Part shown: piece after piece, positions 39,644 through 50,820 of the stretch
Position numbering within the stretch: position 1 is the stretch's first letter
Layout: each line of letters begins with the position of its first letter
Source of the DNA: Bacteroidaceae bacterium
GTDB lineage: Bacteria > Bacteroidota > Bacteroidia > Bacteroidales > Bacteroidaceae
NCBI GenBank assembly: GCA_017483605.1
Contig: JAFUWG010000048.1
Span: 1-64,000 of the forward strand
DNA length: 64,000 bases
Reading direction: 5' to 3'
Translations under genes and position numbers: made by a program
The notes under the pieces: generated by a model
The model's database searches: none
The model's input: only the letters and a program-made list of their open reading frames with translations
Told to the model about the DNA's origin: nothing

Positions 39644-42041
39644 CTGGTTGTGCTTCAACTGCCGGAGCAGCATCACCACCCTCACCTCCATCAGCAGCGT
39701 CTTCACTCTCGTCATCGTCTTGACTCGACGAATGAGACACATAGACAGAGGAGCCAATGTAGGTGTTGCGAGGAATATCTTCTTTGGCAGACGGATACTT
39801 CCCATGATATTGCGGGAAGTTCTTGTCTGCCAACACCTTATCTATGAAATAGCCAAACACAGGAAGTGCCGTGCGGCTACCCTGCCCCAAAGCCCCTGTG
39901 CGGAAATGGATGCAGCGGTACTCACCGCCAACCCACGCTCCACCCACAAGACCTGGAGCGCAGCCCACAAACCACGCATCGGAATGGTTGCTTGACGTTC
40001 CCGTCTTACCACCCAACTCGGTGTCGTAGCAATGCACATACTCCCACAATGCTTGCGACGTACCACCAGGCTCGTGCATTCCGGCATAAAGAATCCGTTG
40101 CAGATAGAAAGCCGTTTTGTAACGTATGGCTTGCTGGGCTGCTGGTTCATCACGGTCACAATCATAAACAACTGTGCCATCGCGGTCAATGACCTTCGTG
40201 ACCAAAATTGGCCGCCGCTGCTTACCGTCATTCATTGCGGTACAATACCCGTCCACCAACTCCAATAAGTTTACATCAGACGAGCCAAGTGCCAAGGCGG
40301 GTGTAGGGTCAAGTTTACTTTCTATACCCATTTTATGGGCAATGCTAACCACATTGTCGATTCCTGTTTCCTGTCCCAGTTTGACCGCTATCGTATTGAT
40401 AGACTGAGCAAAAGCCGACTTCAGCGGCATCATGACACCCGTACAATGTCCACTGGAGTTATGAGGTGTCCAAGTCTTCGTCTTGCCGGGATTCTGGGCG
40501 TCAGGCACTTGGATGGAAATCGGTTCGTCGCGATAATAGGAAGTCGGTGTAATGTCATCATTACCCTCAAAGGCTGAAGCATAAACGAACAACTTGAAGG
40601 TTGAGCCAGGTTGACGCATCGCCTTCACCTTGTCATACTTCCAACTATTGAAATCAATATCCCCCACCCAAGCACGCACATAACTCGTTTGAGGTTCCAT
40701 CGCTACAAAACCACAATGCATGAACTTCACCATATAACGGATGGAATCCATCGTGCTCATCTCCATTTCGGTCAAGTGTTTCGGATTGTTGTAATCGAAC
40801 ACCTTCACCAGATGGGGCTGATTCATATAGTAATCAATGGAATCGGCATCGCCATCGAACTTTTCTGATAAAATCTTATAATATTCTGTCCGCTTGGCAA
40901 TATCTTCAATGAAATTAGGAATCTCCTGTCCACGCTCATCACGCCAAGGAGATTTGGTGCCCCAATGCTGATTGAAGCGCTGCTGAATGACACGCATTTG
41001 CTTCTGCACCGCCTGTTCGGCATATCGCTGCATTCGGGTGTCGATAGTCGTATAGATTTTCAGTCCATCAGAATACAGGTCAATGTGATTTTCCTCACAC
41101 CAATCCTCCAAATAATCCTTGATGGCCTCACGGAAATACTGAGCCTCCCCATCATAGGTTTTCTCCACATTGTAATTCAGGTTGATAGGTATCTGAGTGA
41201 GGGAGTCTAATTCGTGACGAGTCAACTTGTCATGGGTAAACATATTGTTCAACACGACATTGCGACGTTCAAAACTCTTGTCTGGATGCACTTTAGGATT
41301 GTAGGTGGTCGTCGCTTTCAACAGTCCGACCAACACAGCCGCCTGCTCTGCGGTAAGGTTCTGAGGAGTGGTCTTAAAGTATGTTTTGGCTGCGGTCTTG
41401 ATACCGTATGCGTTGGAGCCAAAATCTACCGTGTTCAGATAGAGGGTCAGGATGTCCTCCTTGCTGTACATGTTCTCTATCTTAATGGCAGTAATCCATT
41501 CCTTCGATTTCATGATGAGGATACGAAGTCCTGGCACCTTGCCCAACAACCCCGTTGAATATTGGGAACGAATCTTGAAGAGATTTTTCACCAACTGCTG
41601 TGTGATGGTGCTGGCACCACGTGGATTGCCCCGAGCAATATCTTTAAATGCTGCAAAAAGTCCTTGATAATCAATGCCATGATGCAGATAGAAACGTTCA
41701 TCTTCAGTCGAGATAAGGGCATCCACCACATAAGGAGAGATGTCTTCAAACTTCACAGGCGAACGATTCTCATTGAAGAACTTACCCATCAGCACACTAT
41801 CGGCACTGTAGATATAGGAAGCCTCATTGGTAATCGGATTCTGAATGACTTCCATCGTTGGGGACACGCCAAAAAGCCCGAGGAAGTTAACATCGACTGC
41901 ACCCAGATAAAGAAAAAAGAGAACAAAAAAAGAGGCTATCGGAGTGACAAACCTCTGATACCATCTACCTTTGTACTGGCTCACATACCAAGCCCATACC
42001 ACCTTGATAGAATGCCATGTCTTATTCAACATCGATTTCAT
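39624..42041 (-). CDS. Class A penicillin-binding protein (PBP1A-type)
   Basis: An 805-residue bifunctional murein synthase. It has a cytoplasmic start, one transmembrane span (about 31-52; [16 protein letters not shown]), and the GT51 glycosyltransferase domain ([31 protein letters not shown]). The transpeptidase domain has STFK (S480, K483), SIN and KTG ([14 protein letters not shown]). The C-terminus is Ser/Asp/Glu-rich. The start overlaps miaA by 20 bases, so it is the last gene of the lpx-miaA minus-strand run. Confidence 0.92.
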   Translation of the reverse strand: MKSMLNKTWHSIKVVWAWYVSQYKGRWYQRFVTPIASFFVLFFLYLGAVDVNFLGLFGVSPTMEVIQNPITNEASYIYSADSVLMGKFFNENRSPVKFEDISPYVVDALISTEDERFYLHHGIDYQGLFAAFKDIARGNPRGASTITQQLVKNLFKIRSQYSTGLLGKVPGLRILIMKSKEWITAIKIENMYSKEDILTLYLNTVDFGSNAYGIKTAAKTYFKTTPQNLTAEQAAVLVGLLKATTTYNPKVHPDKSFERRNVVLNNMFTHDKLTRHELDSLTQIPINLNYNVEKTYDGEAQYFREAIKDYLEDWCEENHIDLYSDGLKIYTTIDTRMQRYAEQAVQKQMRVIQQRFNQHWGTKSPWRDERGQEIPNFIEDIAKRTEYYKILSEKFDGDADSIDYYMNQPHLVKVFDYNNPKHLTEMEMSTMDSIRYMVKFMHCGFVAMEPQTSYVRAWVGDIDFNSWKYDKVKAMRQPGSTFKLFVYASAFEGNDDITPTSYYRDEPISIQVPDAQNPGKTKTWTPHNSSGHCTGVMMPLKSAFAQSINTIAVKLGQETGIDNVVSIAHKMGIESKLDPTPALALGSSDVNLLELVDGYCTAMNDGKQRRPILVTKVIDRDGTVVYDCDRDEPAAQQAIRYKTAFYLQRILYAGMHEPGGTSQALWEYVHCYDTELGGKTGTSSNHSDAWFVGCAPGLVGGAWVGGEYRCIHFRTGALGQGSRTALPVFGYFIDKVLADKNFPQYHGKYPSAKEDIPRNTYIGSSVYVSHSSSQDDDESEDAADGGEGGDAAPAVEAQPESAESE

Positions 42042-42933
42042 GTCCTATTACTTTTAACATTTCTGCCGAACTCATTTTGTCTGCGTCAAGCCAATGAATA
42101 TCAGCATCATGCTTATACCATGTCATCTGTTTCTTTGCATACACTCTTGTGTTCTTTTTGATTCGCTCCACCGCCATCGACAGTTCCCATTCTCCATCCA
42201 GCACCTTGAACAGTTCCTTGTACCCAACCGTATTGAGAGAATTGAGATGTCGCAACGAATACACTCGCCTCACTTCGTCTAAGAAGCCATCTTTCATCAT
42301 CTGCTCCACACGCTGATTGATACGACTGAAGAGATTTTCACGTTCCCGCTTCAAGCCAAACTTGACGATACGGAAGGGTCGGTTTTTCTGGCTGTTGGTA
42401 CGAAAGGACGTGTAGGGTTTCCCTGTCATGTAGCAGATTTCCAAAGCGTGAACAACTCGCTTGTGGTTCTTCTTGTCCACAATATCATAATAAGCGGGGT
42501 CGAGCAGTTTCAGTTCTGCCAGCAGTTGGTCAAGTCCTTCGGTTTCAAACCGCTGTTTCAGTTCCATTCTCGTCACCTCATCTACCGTCGGGATATCGTC
42601 AAAGCCTTTGGTCACCGCATCTATGTACATCATACTGCCACCAGAGAGAAGCACCGTATCGTATTCTTTGAAGAGGTCGTCAAGCAGACGAAGTACATCC
42701 TTTTCATATTCTGCCGCACTGTAATACTCATCCAACTGAAGCGTATGCACAAAATAGTGTTTCACACGTGCCAACTCCTCTGCAGTAGGAGCAGCCGTAC
42801 CAATCTTGATGTCCTTGTAAATCTGGCGAGAATCGGCATTAATGATAGGACACCCAAAGTGTTCTGCCAACAGAAGACTTAACTCAGTCTTCCCCACACC
42901 TGTGGGTCCCAACAACACAAGAAGGGTTTTCAT
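42022..42933 (-). CDS. miaA: tRNA dimethylallyltransferase
   Basis: Transfers an isoprenyl group to A37 of tRNAs reading UNN codons. The 303-residue protein has the P-loop [14 protein letters not shown] (residues 6-19), [31 protein letters not shown]-like strands, [11 protein letters not shown], and [15 protein letters not shown] at the C-terminus. The 3' end overlaps the PBP start. Confidence 0.93.
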   Translation of the reverse strand: MKTLLVLLGPTGVGKTELSLLLAEHFGCPIINADSRQIYKDIKIGTAAPTAEELARVKHYFVHTLQLDEYYSAAEYEKDVLRLLDDLFKEYDTVLLSGGSMMYIDAVTKGFDDIPTVDEVTRMELKQRFETEGLDQLLAELKLLDPAYYDIVDKKNHKRVVHALEICYMTGKPYTSFRTNSQKNRPFRIVKFGLKRERENLFSRINQRVEQMMKDGFLDEVRRVYSLRHLNSLNTVGYKELFKVLDGEWELSMAVERIKKNTRVYAKKQMTWYKHDADIHWLDADKMSSAEMLKVIGHEIDVE

Positions 42934-42938
42934 GCCTC

Positions 42939-43382
42939 CTATCCTACAGCACCGATGAAACGAAGTTCGCCTGATTCTGTAACATGCAGGTCAAGCCTCA
43001 CAGTGTATTTGACACCATAATCCATCAGTATCTGGACGTCTGCATAAAATTCCTCCTTTTTCGGATTACAACAAACTTTCTTCACTTTCATAGACTTGAT
43101 TCGGTGAAGTTCTGGCGTCATATCATAATAACCTTTCTTGACTGTTCCCGACAAAAACTCTGCCACAAACTGCTCTGTACGACCTTCGAGGAAGTTGTCA
43201 TGCTGCTCTGCCACATAACTGAGGTCAAAAAAAACCAATGTGCCTTTCAGATTTTTCTCCATCAGTAGTGTAGAGATGAAGCCGTTGGCAATTTCCTCGA
43301 CCTTGCTTTTTGTATATTCCTGCGCATTGACAGATATACTCACCAACAGCATGGCAACAATCAATATACCCAGTTTTTTCAT
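42939..43382 (-). CDS. Small secreted protein of unknown function
   Basis: A 147-residue protein with a signal peptide ([20 protein letters not shown], cut before QEYTKS). The mature part is mixed alpha/beta ([53 protein letters not shown]). It has paired Cys in [13 protein letters not shown] do not recognise the family. The gene ends 5 bases before miaA on the same strand and 44 bases after the pRiA4b-like gene, so it is probably cotranscribed with them. Confidence 0.7.
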   Translation of the reverse strand: MKKLGILIVAMLLVSISVNAQEYTKSKVEEIANGFISTLLMEKNLKGTLVFFDLSYVAEQHDNFLEGRTEQFVAEFLSGTVKKGYYDMTPELHRIKSMKVKKVCCNPKKEEFYADVQILMDYGVKYTVRLDLHVTESGELRFIGAVG

Positions 43383-43426
43383 TCTTCAATTGACTTTTAA
43401 CAAGTTCATCATTCGCATGTATTCTA

Positions 43427-43966
43427 TCAGAATTCGTCACTGATGTCAAAACCTTCCAAATCAATCTCGCTACTATCTACCTCATCACCAAACATATCCT
43501 CGTCATCCATCACAGAAGAGGGCTCAATGATAGGATTGCGAGCAAACATCTCATCAAAATCCAAGGCTTGTACAGGCGGCTCACCCAACGAACGCGTCAC
43601 CTTGCCATGAGCCAACGACTTACCCGTCTTGATTTCAGACAATTCAATGAAAAACACACGGTCGGCCAGAGGGTCAAACGTATAAAGAAGATGCTGCTTT
43701 TCGTCCTCCAAGAACTCGCTTAACTCAGTTTCTGCCATGATGTAGTTATCCTCATCGGCATCGGTGTCCATCTCCTCCAATGTAATCTCCTGCCCCTTTT
43801 CCCATCCGTTTTCACAAATGGTGAAGGAGGTCATTTGATTATCCTCATAGCCACACGACTCCAGAATCAACTTATGTAATTCCAGAAACTTAGCTTCTGC
43901 GTCAATCTGAATTTCTCTCATGAAGCCATCCACTTCATCAGAGATGAGGGTGAATCTGTAAATCAT
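43427..43966 (-). CDS. pRiA4b ORF-3-like protein (IS1096 TnpR-like family)
   Basis: A 179-residue acidic protein. The N-terminal MIYRFTLISDEVDGFMREIQIDAEAKFLELHKLILESCGYE and LLYTFDPLADRVFFIEL fit the PRiA4_ORF3 family, often labelled after the IS1096 passenger gene. The C-terminal 50 residues are nearly all acidic or Ser. No transposase or repeat ends are nearby, and it lies within an lpx-miaA operon, so it appears to be a resident gene. Its function is unknown. Confidence 0.78.
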   Translation of the reverse strand: MIYRFTLISDEVDGFMREIQIDAEAKFLELHKLILESCGYEDNQMTSFTICENGWEKGQEITLEEMDTDADEDNYIMAETELSEFLEDEKQHLLYTFDPLADRVFFIELSEIKTGKSLAHGKVTRSLGEPPVQALDFDEMFARNPIIEPSSVMDDEDMFGDEVDSSEIDLEGFDISDEF

Positions 43967-43975
43967 AGTTGAGAA

Positions 43976-44749
43976 TTATCTGATAATACCTCTTTGAGAA
44001 TTAGAAACAAAATCGATGATATATTCAATCTCCTTGCTCATCGGCACTTCGCTCCGGATGGCGGCAATCGCCTCGTTGACTGTAAGATTGCACTGATAAA
44101 TCAAACGGTAGGCATGGCTGATGTTGTCCACCACCTCACGACTAAAACCACGGCGACGCAGACCAATAATATTCAAACCAGCAAACGCCACAGGTTCACG
44201 GCCAGCCATCACAAAAGGCGGAATATCTTTGCTGGTGCGAGTACCGCCCTGCACCATCACATAACCACCAATGCGGCAGAACTGATGCACCAGTACCACG
44301 GCAGAGATAATGGCATTGTCATCGATAATCACCTCACCAGCCAACTTCGTAGAATTGCCCATAATGATGCCATTGCCAAACACGCAGTCATGTGCAATGT
44401 GGGCATTCTCCATGATGAGGTTGTTGCTGCCCACAATCGTTTTGCCCTTGCTGGCTGTGCCACGATGGATGGTCACATTCTCACGAATCTTATTATTATC
44501 ACCAATCTCCGCTGTTGTCTCTTCACCCTTGAACTTCAAGTCCTGAGGCACTGCACCTATCACTGCACCAGGAAACAGCGTGTTGCCATTGCCGAGGCGA
44601 GTACCAGAAAGCAGTGTCACACTGTTCATCAATACGTTGTTGTCGCCAACTGTCACATTCTTATCAATGAAACAGAAAGGACCAATCTCGCAATTCTCAC
44701 CAATCTTTGCTTCGGGGTCGACAAATGCTAATGGACTAATTTTTGCCAT
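43976..44749 (-). CDS. lpxA: UDP-N-acetylglucosamine O-acyltransferase
   Basis: First step of lipid A synthesis: transfers a 3-hydroxyacyl chain from ACP to UDP-GlcNAc. The 257-residue protein starts MAKISPLAFVDPEAKIGENCEIGPF and runs through hexapeptide left-handed beta-helix repeats, with the catalytic His in ENAHIAHDC, and ends in the helical C-terminal domain. The frame is open to 44827, overlapping lpxC/fabZ, but the conserved start is MAKISP. The gap from lpxC/fabZ is 10 bases. Confidence 0.94.
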   Translation of the reverse strand: MAKISPLAFVDPEAKIGENCEIGPFCFIDKNVTVGDNNVLMNSVTLLSGTRLGNGNTLFPGAVIGAVPQDLKFKGEETTAEIGDNNKIRENVTIHRGTASKGKTIVGSNNLIMENAHIAHDCVFGNGIIMGNSTKLAGEVIIDDNAIISAVVLVHQFCRIGGYVMVQGGTRTSKDIPPFVMAGREPVAFAGLNIIGLRRRGFSREVVDNISHAYRLIYQCNLTVNEAIAAIRSEVPMSKEIEYIIDFVSNSQRGIIR

Positions 44750-44759
44750 ATCTCGTATC

Positions 44760-46142
44760 TTATTTATTCTTAACAATTTGTGCAGTAAATTCCGCCTCTG
44801 CAGCCACGGTCTCTCCCACGAAGACAAGACCCGCCATCGTTGCTATGCCACGACGCAGAGGTCCCATCATCTTCACCTTGAAGATGAGTGTGTCGCCAGG
44901 CACCACCTTGCGACGGAACTTCACATTGTCTATTTTCAGAAAGTAAGTGGACCAGCGTTCGGGCTCCTCCACGTTGCTCAGCACCAACAGGCCACCAGCC
45001 TGTGCCATCGCCTCCACAATGAGAACGCCTGGCATAACAGGCTCCTCTGGGAAGTGTCCTGTGAAGAAAGGTTCATTGCTGGTCACATTCTTAACAGCCA
45101 CAATTTCAGCCTCATCCACAGAAATCACCTTGTCCACCAACTGCATTGGATAGCGATGAGGAAGCAAATGACGAATCTTGTTCACATCCATCAAAGGCTC
45201 ATTGTTCGGGTCGTATGCAGGACTCTGCACCTCATGCTTCTTGATGTCCTTCTTTATCGCACGCGCGAACTTATTATTTATAGTATGACCAGGTTTGGTG
45301 GCGATGACACGGCCAAGAATAGGCTTGCCCACCAATGCAAGATCACCAATAATGTCAAGCAACTTATGACGAGCAGTCTCATTGTCCCACATGAGTGGCT
45401 TATGGTTGATGTAACCCAGACGGGTGGCATCCATGTGAGGAATACCCAATGTATCAGCCAACTTGTCGTAACGCTCCTGTGGCAACTCACGCTCATAGAT
45501 AACAATCGCGTTGTCGAGGTCACCACCTTTAATGAGTCCAAGATTCAAGAGAGGCTCAATTTCACGCACAAAGACAAATGTACGTGCCGATGCAATCTCT
45601 GTAGGGAAGTCGGCGATATCGTCAAGATTAGCAAACTGGTTGTCAAGAATTTTCGAGTCGAAAGCGATTTGTGCGTTGACACAGAAATGGTCGTCTGGCA
45701 AGAGAATCAAGTGTTCCCCATTCTCACCTTTCACTTCCATTTTATGTTTCACCACGTAGAAGTCCTTCTTGGCTTCCTGTTCCTGCAAGCCAACTTTTTG
45801 AATTTCTTCCACAAAAGGATAGGCACTGCCATCCAAAATCGGCATTTCTGGACCATCCAACTGAATCAAACAATTGTCGATACCGCTTGCATAGAGTGCC
45901 GCCATCGCATGTTCAATGGTGCTAATCTTAATGTCACCCTTCACCAAAACAGTGCCGCGCTGTGTGTCACCCACAAAGTCGGCATTACAGTCCACGATAG
46001 GCTGGCCTTCTATATCTGTTCGCTGAATCTTATATCCGTAATTTTCTTCTGCAGGGTTGAACACGGCAGTAATAAACTGTCCCGTGTGAAGCCCTTTGCC
46101 TTCTACCGTGAAAGACGCTTTCGGGGTTTGTTGCTTTTGCAT
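44760..46142 (-). CDS. lpxC: Bifunctional LpxC/FabZ fusion
   Basis: A 460-residue fusion typical of Bacteroidota. Residues of about 1-310 are the zinc deacetylase Lpx[27 protein letters not shown] with a zinc His, and [17 protein letters not shown]. About 315-460 is FabZ, the 3-hydroxyacyl-ACP dehydratase: [43 protein letters not shown] with the catalytic His. It couples lipid A deacetylation and fatty-acid dehydration in one chain. It lies between lpxD and lpxA. Confidence 0.95.
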   Translation of the reverse strand: MQKQQTPKASFTVEGKGLHTGQFITAVFNPAEENYGYKIQRTDIEGQPIVDCNADFVGDTQRGTVLVKGDIKISTIEHAMAALYASGIDNCLIQLDGPEMPILDGSAYPFVEEIQKVGLQEQEAKKDFYVVKHKMEVKGENGEHLILLPDDHFCVNAQIAFDSKILDNQFANLDDIADFPTEIASARTFVFVREIEPLLNLGLIKGGDLDNAIVIYERELPQERYDKLADTLGIPHMDATRLGYINHKPLMWDNETARHKLLDIIGDLALVGKPILGRVIATKPGHTINNKFARAIKKDIKKHEVQSPAYDPNNEPLMDVNKIRHLLPHRYPMQLVDKVISVDEAEIVAVKNVTSNEPFFTGHFPEEPVMPGVLIVEAMAQAGGLLVLSNVEEPERWSTYFLKIDNVKFRRKVVPGDTLIFKVKMMGPLRRGIATMAGLVFVGETVAAEAEFTAQIVKNK

Positions 46143-46178
46143 TGCTTCTATTGAGTTGTTTTAACGTTAAGTCGTTAG

Positions 46179-47222
46179 TTAATTATTTCCTTTCAGTTCG
46201 GCTATTTCCTTTTTCAGTTGTGCCACCTCTTTCAGCAGGTCGGGCAAGGAGTTAAGTGCCGCCATATTCTTGGCAAATTTCCTGTGTTCCACAGCAGGAT
46301 AGCCCATCAGCGTTGCACCACCCTTCTTGGCAAGGTTGCCGCCAGCAAGACCTGCTTGTGCACCAATCGTAGTGTGGTCACCCACTTTCAAGTGACCTGC
46401 AATGCCTACTTGCCCTGCAAACACGCACCATTCACCCACTTTCGAACTGCCAGCCACACCCACCTGAGCAGACATGACTGTGTTCTGTCCCACTTCCACG
46501 TTATGGGCAATTTGTACCAGATTGTCGAGTTTCACGCCCTTGCGGACAATGGTGCTTCCCATCGTTGAACGGTCGATACAGGTGTTGGCACCAATCTCCA
46601 CATTGTCCTCGATGGTCACAATGCCAATCTGCGGAATCTTATCGTAGCCCTCTGCTGTCGGTGCAAAACCAAAGCCGTCAGCACCAATCACACAGCCTGC
46701 ATGAAGAATGCAGTTGCTGCCAACGATACAATCGTGGTAAACAACTGCATTGCTATAGATTTCGGTGTTACTGCCCACTTTAGCATTTCGTCCGATGGTA
46801 ACGTGAGGATGAAGTACCACTCCATCGCCAATTTCGACTCCCTCGGCAATCGCAACAAACGGTCCGATGTAACAATCCTTACCAATTTTTGCCGATTTGT
46901 CAATGAACGCCAAAGAGTCTATGCCAACACGCTTCTGCTGCATACTCTGATAGAGTTGCAGAAGTTTCGCCACCGATTCGTAAGCATTGTCCACCCTCAC
47001 CAACGTGGCAGCCACGGGATGAGAAGGTTGAAAATCCTTGTTAACCAGAACAATGCTTGATTTTGTCTCGTAAATATAATGTTCGTATTGTAGATTTGCA
47101 AGAAATGACAATGCTCCTTCAACACCTTCTTCAATTTTTGCGAATGTGCTGATGACAGTTTCAGGATTACCCTCCACTGTTCCGCCTGTAAAACCTGCAA
47201 TCTGCTGTGCGGTAAATACCAT
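46179..47222 (-). CDS. lpxD: UDP-3-O-(3-hydroxyacyl)glucosamine N-acyltransferase
   Basis: Third acylation-pathway enzyme of lipid A synthesis. The 347-residue protein has the N-terminal uridine-binding domain ([22 protein letters not shown]), long hexapeptide beta-helix repeats with the catalytic-His region ([15 protein letters not shown]), and a C-terminal coiled-coil helix ([17 protein letters not shown]). First gene of the lpxD-lpxC/fabZ-lpxA run, divergent from purM. Confidence 0.94.
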   Translation of the reverse strand: MVFTAQQIAGFTGGTVEGNPETVISTFAKIEEGVEGALSFLANLQYEHYIYETKSSIVLVNKDFQPSHPVAATLVRVDNAYESVAKLLQLYQSMQQKRVGIDSLAFIDKSAKIGKDCYIGPFVAIAEGVEIGDGVVLHPHVTIGRNAKVGSNTEIYSNAVVYHDCIVGSNCILHAGCVIGADGFGFAPTAEGYDKIPQIGIVTIEDNVEIGANTCIDRSTMGSTIVRKGVKLDNLVQIAHNVEVGQNTVMSAQVGVAGSSKVGEWCVFAGQVGIAGHLKVGDHTTIGAQAGLAGGNLAKKGGATLMGYPAVEHRKFAKNMAALNSLPDLLKEVAQLKKEIAELKGNN

Positions 47223-47253
47223 CTATTTTCTCTTTAATTACGTAATATGCTTG

Positions 47254-47261
47254 CAAATTTA
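47254..47261 (-). promoter_or_regulatory. Putative -7 box for lpxD
   Basis: TAAATTTG on the minus strand, 31 bases before the start. A TTG about 22 bases upstream is a possible -33 element. Confidence 0.5.
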
Positions 47262-47304
47262 GGAAAGATTTTCGACATAACGGCAATTTCTTCCATTTTT
47301 TCAC

Positions 47305-47312
47305 TACCTTTG
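47305..47312 (+). promoter_or_regulatory. Putative -7 box for purM
   Basis: TACCTTTG, 40 bases before the purM start. Confidence 0.55.
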
Positions 47313-47352
47313 CACCATAAAACTTCCAAATAGACAAAAAAACTTGACAAAT

Positions 47353-48528
47353 ATGGCTATCGACAACAAGCAGAGGTACATGATGCGTGGCGTAAGTGCC
47401 GCAAAGGAAGATGTGCATAATGCCATCAAAAATATCGATAAAGGAATCTTTCCACAAGCGTTCTGCAAGATTATCCCCGACATTCTCGGAGGCGACCCTG
47501 AGTATTGCAATATCATGCACGCTGACGGGGCTGGCACAAAGTCCAGTTTAGCATATATGTACTGGAAGGAAACGGGCGACCTTTCGGTGTGGAAAGGCAT
47601 CGCACAGGATGCACTCATTATGAACACAGACGACCTGCTGTGTGTGGGTGCGGTCGATAACATTCTCGTTTCCAGTACCATTGGGCGCAACAAAATGCTG
47701 ATTCCGGGCGAAGTGATTTCCGCCATCATCAACGGCACGGACGAACTGCTGGCGGAGATGCGGAACATGGGCATCGGCATCTATGCCACGGGAGGCGAAA
47801 CCGCCGATGTAGGCGACTTGGTGCGTACCATCATCGTGGACAGCACGGTCACCTGCCGCATGAAACGGAGCGACGTGATTGACAACGCGAACATTCGTCC
47901 CGGGGATGTCATCGTAGGTCTATCATCTTGTGGACAAGCCACTTACGAGAAGGAGTACAATGGTGGCATGGGCAGCAACGGACTGACCTCGGCTCGCCAC
48001 GACGTGTTTGCCAAATATTTGGCAGAGAAATACCCAGAATCGTTCGACAAGGCCGTGCCTGAAGAGTTGGTGTATTCAGGTTCGTACAGGCTGACCGACC
48101 CCGTGGAAGGTGCCCCTGTCAATGCAGGAAAACTGGTGCTCTCGCCCACTCGAACGTATGCCCCCGTGGTAAAGAAACTGTTGGACGAGATGCGTGCCGA
48201 CATCCACGGCATGGTGCATTGCACGGGCGGTGCCCAGACGAAAGTGCTGCATTTCGTGGGTGACAACTGCCGTGTCATCAAAGACAACATGTTCCCTGTT
48301 CCTCCACTCTTCAAGGCGATTGCCAAAGAGTCCTGCACCGACTGGGCGGAGATGTACAAGGTCTTCAACATGGGGCACCGCCTCGAAGTCTATCTCTCCC
48401 CCGAACATGCCGAGAAGGTGATTGCCATCAGCAAGTCGTTCAACATTGACGCTCAGATTGTTGGACACATCGAAGAGGGCAAGAAGAGCCTGACTATCAA
48501 GTCTGAATTTGGAGAATTCAACTACTAA
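47353..48528 (+). CDS. purM: Phosphoribosylformylglycinamidine cyclo-ligase (AIR synthase)
   Basis: ATP-dependent closure of FGAM to AIR in purine synthesis. The 391-residue protein is of the Bacteroidota PurM type: RYMMRGVSAAKEDVHNAI, MHADGAGTKSSLAYMYW (substrate loop), MNTDDLLCVGAVDN, IYATGGETADVGDLVRTI (nucleotide site), MVHCTGGAQTKVLHFV. The start at ATG 47353 (MAIDNKQ) is preferred to the TTG at 47344. A small membrane-protein gene follows after 12 bases. Confidence 0.9.
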   Translation: MAIDNKQRYMMRGVSAAKEDVHNAIKNIDKGIFPQAFCKIIPDILGGDPEYCNIMHADGAGTKSSLAYMYWKETGDLSVWKGIAQDALIMNTDDLLCVGAVDNILVSSTIGRNKMLIPGEVISAIINGTDELLAEMRNMGIGIYATGGETADVGDLVRTIIVDSTVTCRMKRSDVIDNANIRPGDVIVGLSSCGQATYEKEYNGGMGSNGLTSARHDVFAKYLAEKYPESFDKAVPEELVYSGSYRLTDPVEGAPVNAGKLVLSPTRTYAPVVKKLLDEMRADIHGMVHCTGGAQTKVLHFVGDNCRVIKDNMFPVPPLFKAIAKESCTDWAEMYKVFNMGHRLEVYLSPEHAEKVIAISKSFNIDAQIVGHIEEGKKSLTIKSEFGEFNY

Positions 48529-48540
48529 TAACACTGTTGT

Positions 48541-48768
48541 ATGAGAAATTTCACAACCAAAGACTACTGCATCGCATTCGCATATCTGTTGGCGGCAATG
48601 TTCATCTTCCAAGGGACATTTATCTTTATCCGCGAAAACGGCTGGCTCAACTGGACTACCTTTGCCGGCATCCTTGGTTTCGTCGGTTGGATTCTCCATT
48701 ACCTCCGTTTCATGAGGGAGGTAAAAGAACGGCCAGAAAACAAGACTGAAAAAACAGAATTAACGTAA
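48541..48768 (+). CDS. Small two-span membrane protein
   Basis: A 75-residue protein with two hydrophobic helices (YCIAFAYLLAAMFIFQGTFIFI and FAGILGFVGWILHYL) and a charged C-terminus (REVKERPENKTEKTELT). I do not recognise a named family. Its tight packing between purM (12 bases before) and prfA (4 bases after) supports it as a real gene, and a hydrophobic-then-charged layout is unlikely by chance. Confidence 0.72.
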   Translation: MRNFTTKDYCIAFAYLLAAMFIFQGTFIFIRENGWLNWTTFAGILGFVGWILHYLRFMREVKERPENKTEKTELT

Positions 48769-48772
48769 ACAA

Positions 48773-49888
48773 ATGGCAACGGAAAACAATACATTACTGG
48801 AAAAACTGGATGGGTTGGTGCCTCGGTTTGAAGAGGTATCAACCTTGATTACTGACCCAAGCGTCATTGCCGACCAAAAGCGGTATGTGCAACTGACGAA
48901 GGAGTATAAGAATCTGGAAGACATCGTGAATGCCCGAAAGGAGTACATCAATGCCCTCAAGGGGCTGGAGGAGGCCAAGGAGATGCTGACGCTGGAGGAT
49001 GACCCCGAGATGAAGGAGATGGCACGTGAGGAGATTGCCGCCAACGAAAAACGCATCCCCGAACTGGAGGAGGAAATCAAACTGCTGCTCATCCCTGCCG
49101 ACCCCGAGGACAGCAAAAATGTGACGCTCGAAATCCGTGGCGGCACAGGTGGCGACGAGGCTGCCCTTTTTGCAGGCGATCTGTTCCGCATGTACTCTAA
49201 GTATTGCGAGACGAAAGGTTGGCACATGGCGGTGTCATCGTTCTCGGAGGGTGCCGCAGGAGGCTACAAGGAAATCATCGTGAGTGTGACAGGCGAGAAC
49301 GTGTACGGCACGATGAAGTACGAGTCGGGCGTGCATCGGGTACAACGTGTGCCGGTCACCGAGACACAAGGCCGTGTGCACACCTCAGCCGCCACCGTGG
49401 CTGTGCTGCCCGAAGCAGAACCCTTTGATGTTCAAATCAATGAAGGCGAAATCAAGTGGGATACCTTCCGTTCGTCGGGTGCCGGCGGTCAGAACGTGAA
49501 CAAAGTGGAATCGGGTGTTCGTGCCCGCTATATGTGGAAGAATCCGAACACAGGTGAAACAGAGGAAATCCTCGTGGAATGTACCGAAACCCGCGACCAG
49601 CCGAAGAACAAGGAACGTGCCCTCGCTCGTCTCCGCACTTACATCTACGACCGCGAGCACCAAAAGTACATCGACGACATCGCCTCTCGCCGCAAGACCC
49701 TCGTCTCCACCGGTGACCGCTCCGCCAAAATCCGCACTTACAACTATCCTCAGGGCCGCATCACCGACCACCGCATCAACTACACCATCTACAACCTCTC
49801 CGCCTTTATGGACGGCGACATCCAAGACTGCATCGACCACCTGATTGTGGCTGAAAATGCAGAAAGACTGAAGGAAGCGGAATTGTAA
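48773..49888 (+). CDS. prfA: Peptide chain release factor 1
   Basis: Recognises UAA and UAG and triggers peptide release. The 371-residue protein has the N-terminal helical domain, the codon-recognition region ([18 protein letters not shown]) and the universal GGQ motif at 238-240 ([13 protein letters not shown]). [18 protein letters not shown] and [17 protein letters not shown] complete the family pattern. Confidence 0.95.
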   Translation: MATENNTLLEKLDGLVPRFEEVSTLITDPSVIADQKRYVQLTKEYKNLEDIVNARKEYINALKGLEEAKEMLTLEDDPEMKEMAREEIAANEKRIPELEEEIKLLLIPADPEDSKNVTLEIRGGTGGDEAALFAGDLFRMYSKYCETKGWHMAVSSFSEGAAGGYKEIIVSVTGENVYGTMKYESGVHRVQRVPVTETQGRVHTSAATVAVLPEAEPFDVQINEGEIKWDTFRSSGAGGQNVNKVESGVRARYMWKNPNTGETEEILVECTETRDQPKNKERALARLRTYIYDREHQKYIDDIASRRKTLVSTGDRSAKIRTYNYPQGRITDHRINYTIYNLSAFMDGDIQDCIDHLIVAENAERLKEAEL

Positions 49889-49904
49889 AATCATCAGCAG
49901 CAAT

Positions 49905-50729
49905 ATGACACGAAAAGAACTTATCAATCAGATTTTCACGAAGAAGACCTTCCTCTGCGTGGGTCTCGATACAGACATCAAGAAGATTCCAGAGCACCTT
50001 TTGAAGGAGGAAGACCCCATTTTTGCCTTCAACAAGGCGATTATTGACGCTACGGCTCCTTATTGCGTGGCTTATAAGCCGAACCTCGCCTTCTATGAGA
50101 GCATGGGCGTGAAGGGCTGGATTTCGTTCGAGAAGACCATTGCGTATCTGAACGAGAGTTATCCGCTGCATTTCATCATCGCCGATGCGAAACGTGGCGA
50201 CATTGGCAACACAAGTGCTATGTATGCACGCACGTTCTTTGAGGAAATGAGCCTCGATGCCCTCACCGTGGCTCCCTACATGGGCGAGGACAGCGTGACC
50301 CCGTTCCTCCAGTACGACGGCAAGTGGGTCATCCTCTTGGCACTCACATCCAACAAAGGTAGCCACGACTTCCAGTTGACTACCGATGCTGAGGGTGAGC
50401 GTCTCTTTGAGAAGGTATTGAGAAAGAGCCAAGAATGGGGCAATGCCGACAACATGATGTACGTGGTAGGTGCCACGCAAGGCAAGATGTTTGAGGACAT
50501 CCGCAAGGTTGCCCCCGACCACTTCCTGCTCGTCCCAGGCATCGGTGCACAGGGTGGCAGCCTCGAAGAGGTATGCAAGTACGGCATGACCAAAGACTGC
50601 GGCCTCATCGTCAACTCTTCCCGTGCCATCATCTATGCAGACAAGACCGAACGATTTGCGGAAGTGGCAGGTGAGGAAGCCCAAAAAGTGGCAAAACAAA
50701 TGAAAACAGTTCTTGAATCTATAAAATAA
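49905..50729 (+). CDS. pyrF: Orotidine-5'-phosphate decarboxylase
   Basis: Forms UMP from OMP. The 274-residue protein is the longer (type 2) form: [37 protein letters not shown] with the DxKxxD catalytic signature, and [14 protein letters not shown]. It lies 16 bases after prfA. Its stop codon enters the left arm of a 27-bp inverted repeat. Confidence 0.94.
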   Translation: MTRKELINQIFTKKTFLCVGLDTDIKKIPEHLLKEEDPIFAFNKAIIDATAPYCVAYKPNLAFYESMGVKGWISFEKTIAYLNESYPLHFIIADAKRGDIGNTSAMYARTFFEEMSLDALTVAPYMGEDSVTPFLQYDGKWVILLALTSNKGSHDFQLTTDAEGERLFEKVLRKSQEWGNADNMMYVVGATQGKMFEDIRKVAPDHFLLVPGIGAQGGSLEEVCKYGMTKDCGLIVNSSRAIIYADKTERFAEVAGEEAQKVAKQMKTVLESIK

Positions 50730-50820
50730 TTCATGAATAATTCGTGGTTAATTTGTGGAAATTCATGTTAAAAAATAAAACATAAATTATCAGAAATTAA
50801 CCACGAATTATTCATGAATT
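50728..50820 (+). repeat. 27-bp perfect inverted repeat spanning the pyrF/HD-gene junction
   Basis: Left arm 50728-50754 and right arm 50794-50820 (AATTCATGAATAATTCGTGG... and its complement) flank a 39-bp AT-rich spacer. The left arm overlaps the pyrF stop; the right arm contains the first ATG (50814) of the HD gene. A second ATG lies at 50826, just outside the arm. Confidence 0.85.

Noticed and set aside
43427-43966. IS1096-type gene considered as evidence of an insertion sequence
   Set aside because: No transposase, terminal repeats or target duplication; it lies in an ordinary operon and the family name is historical.
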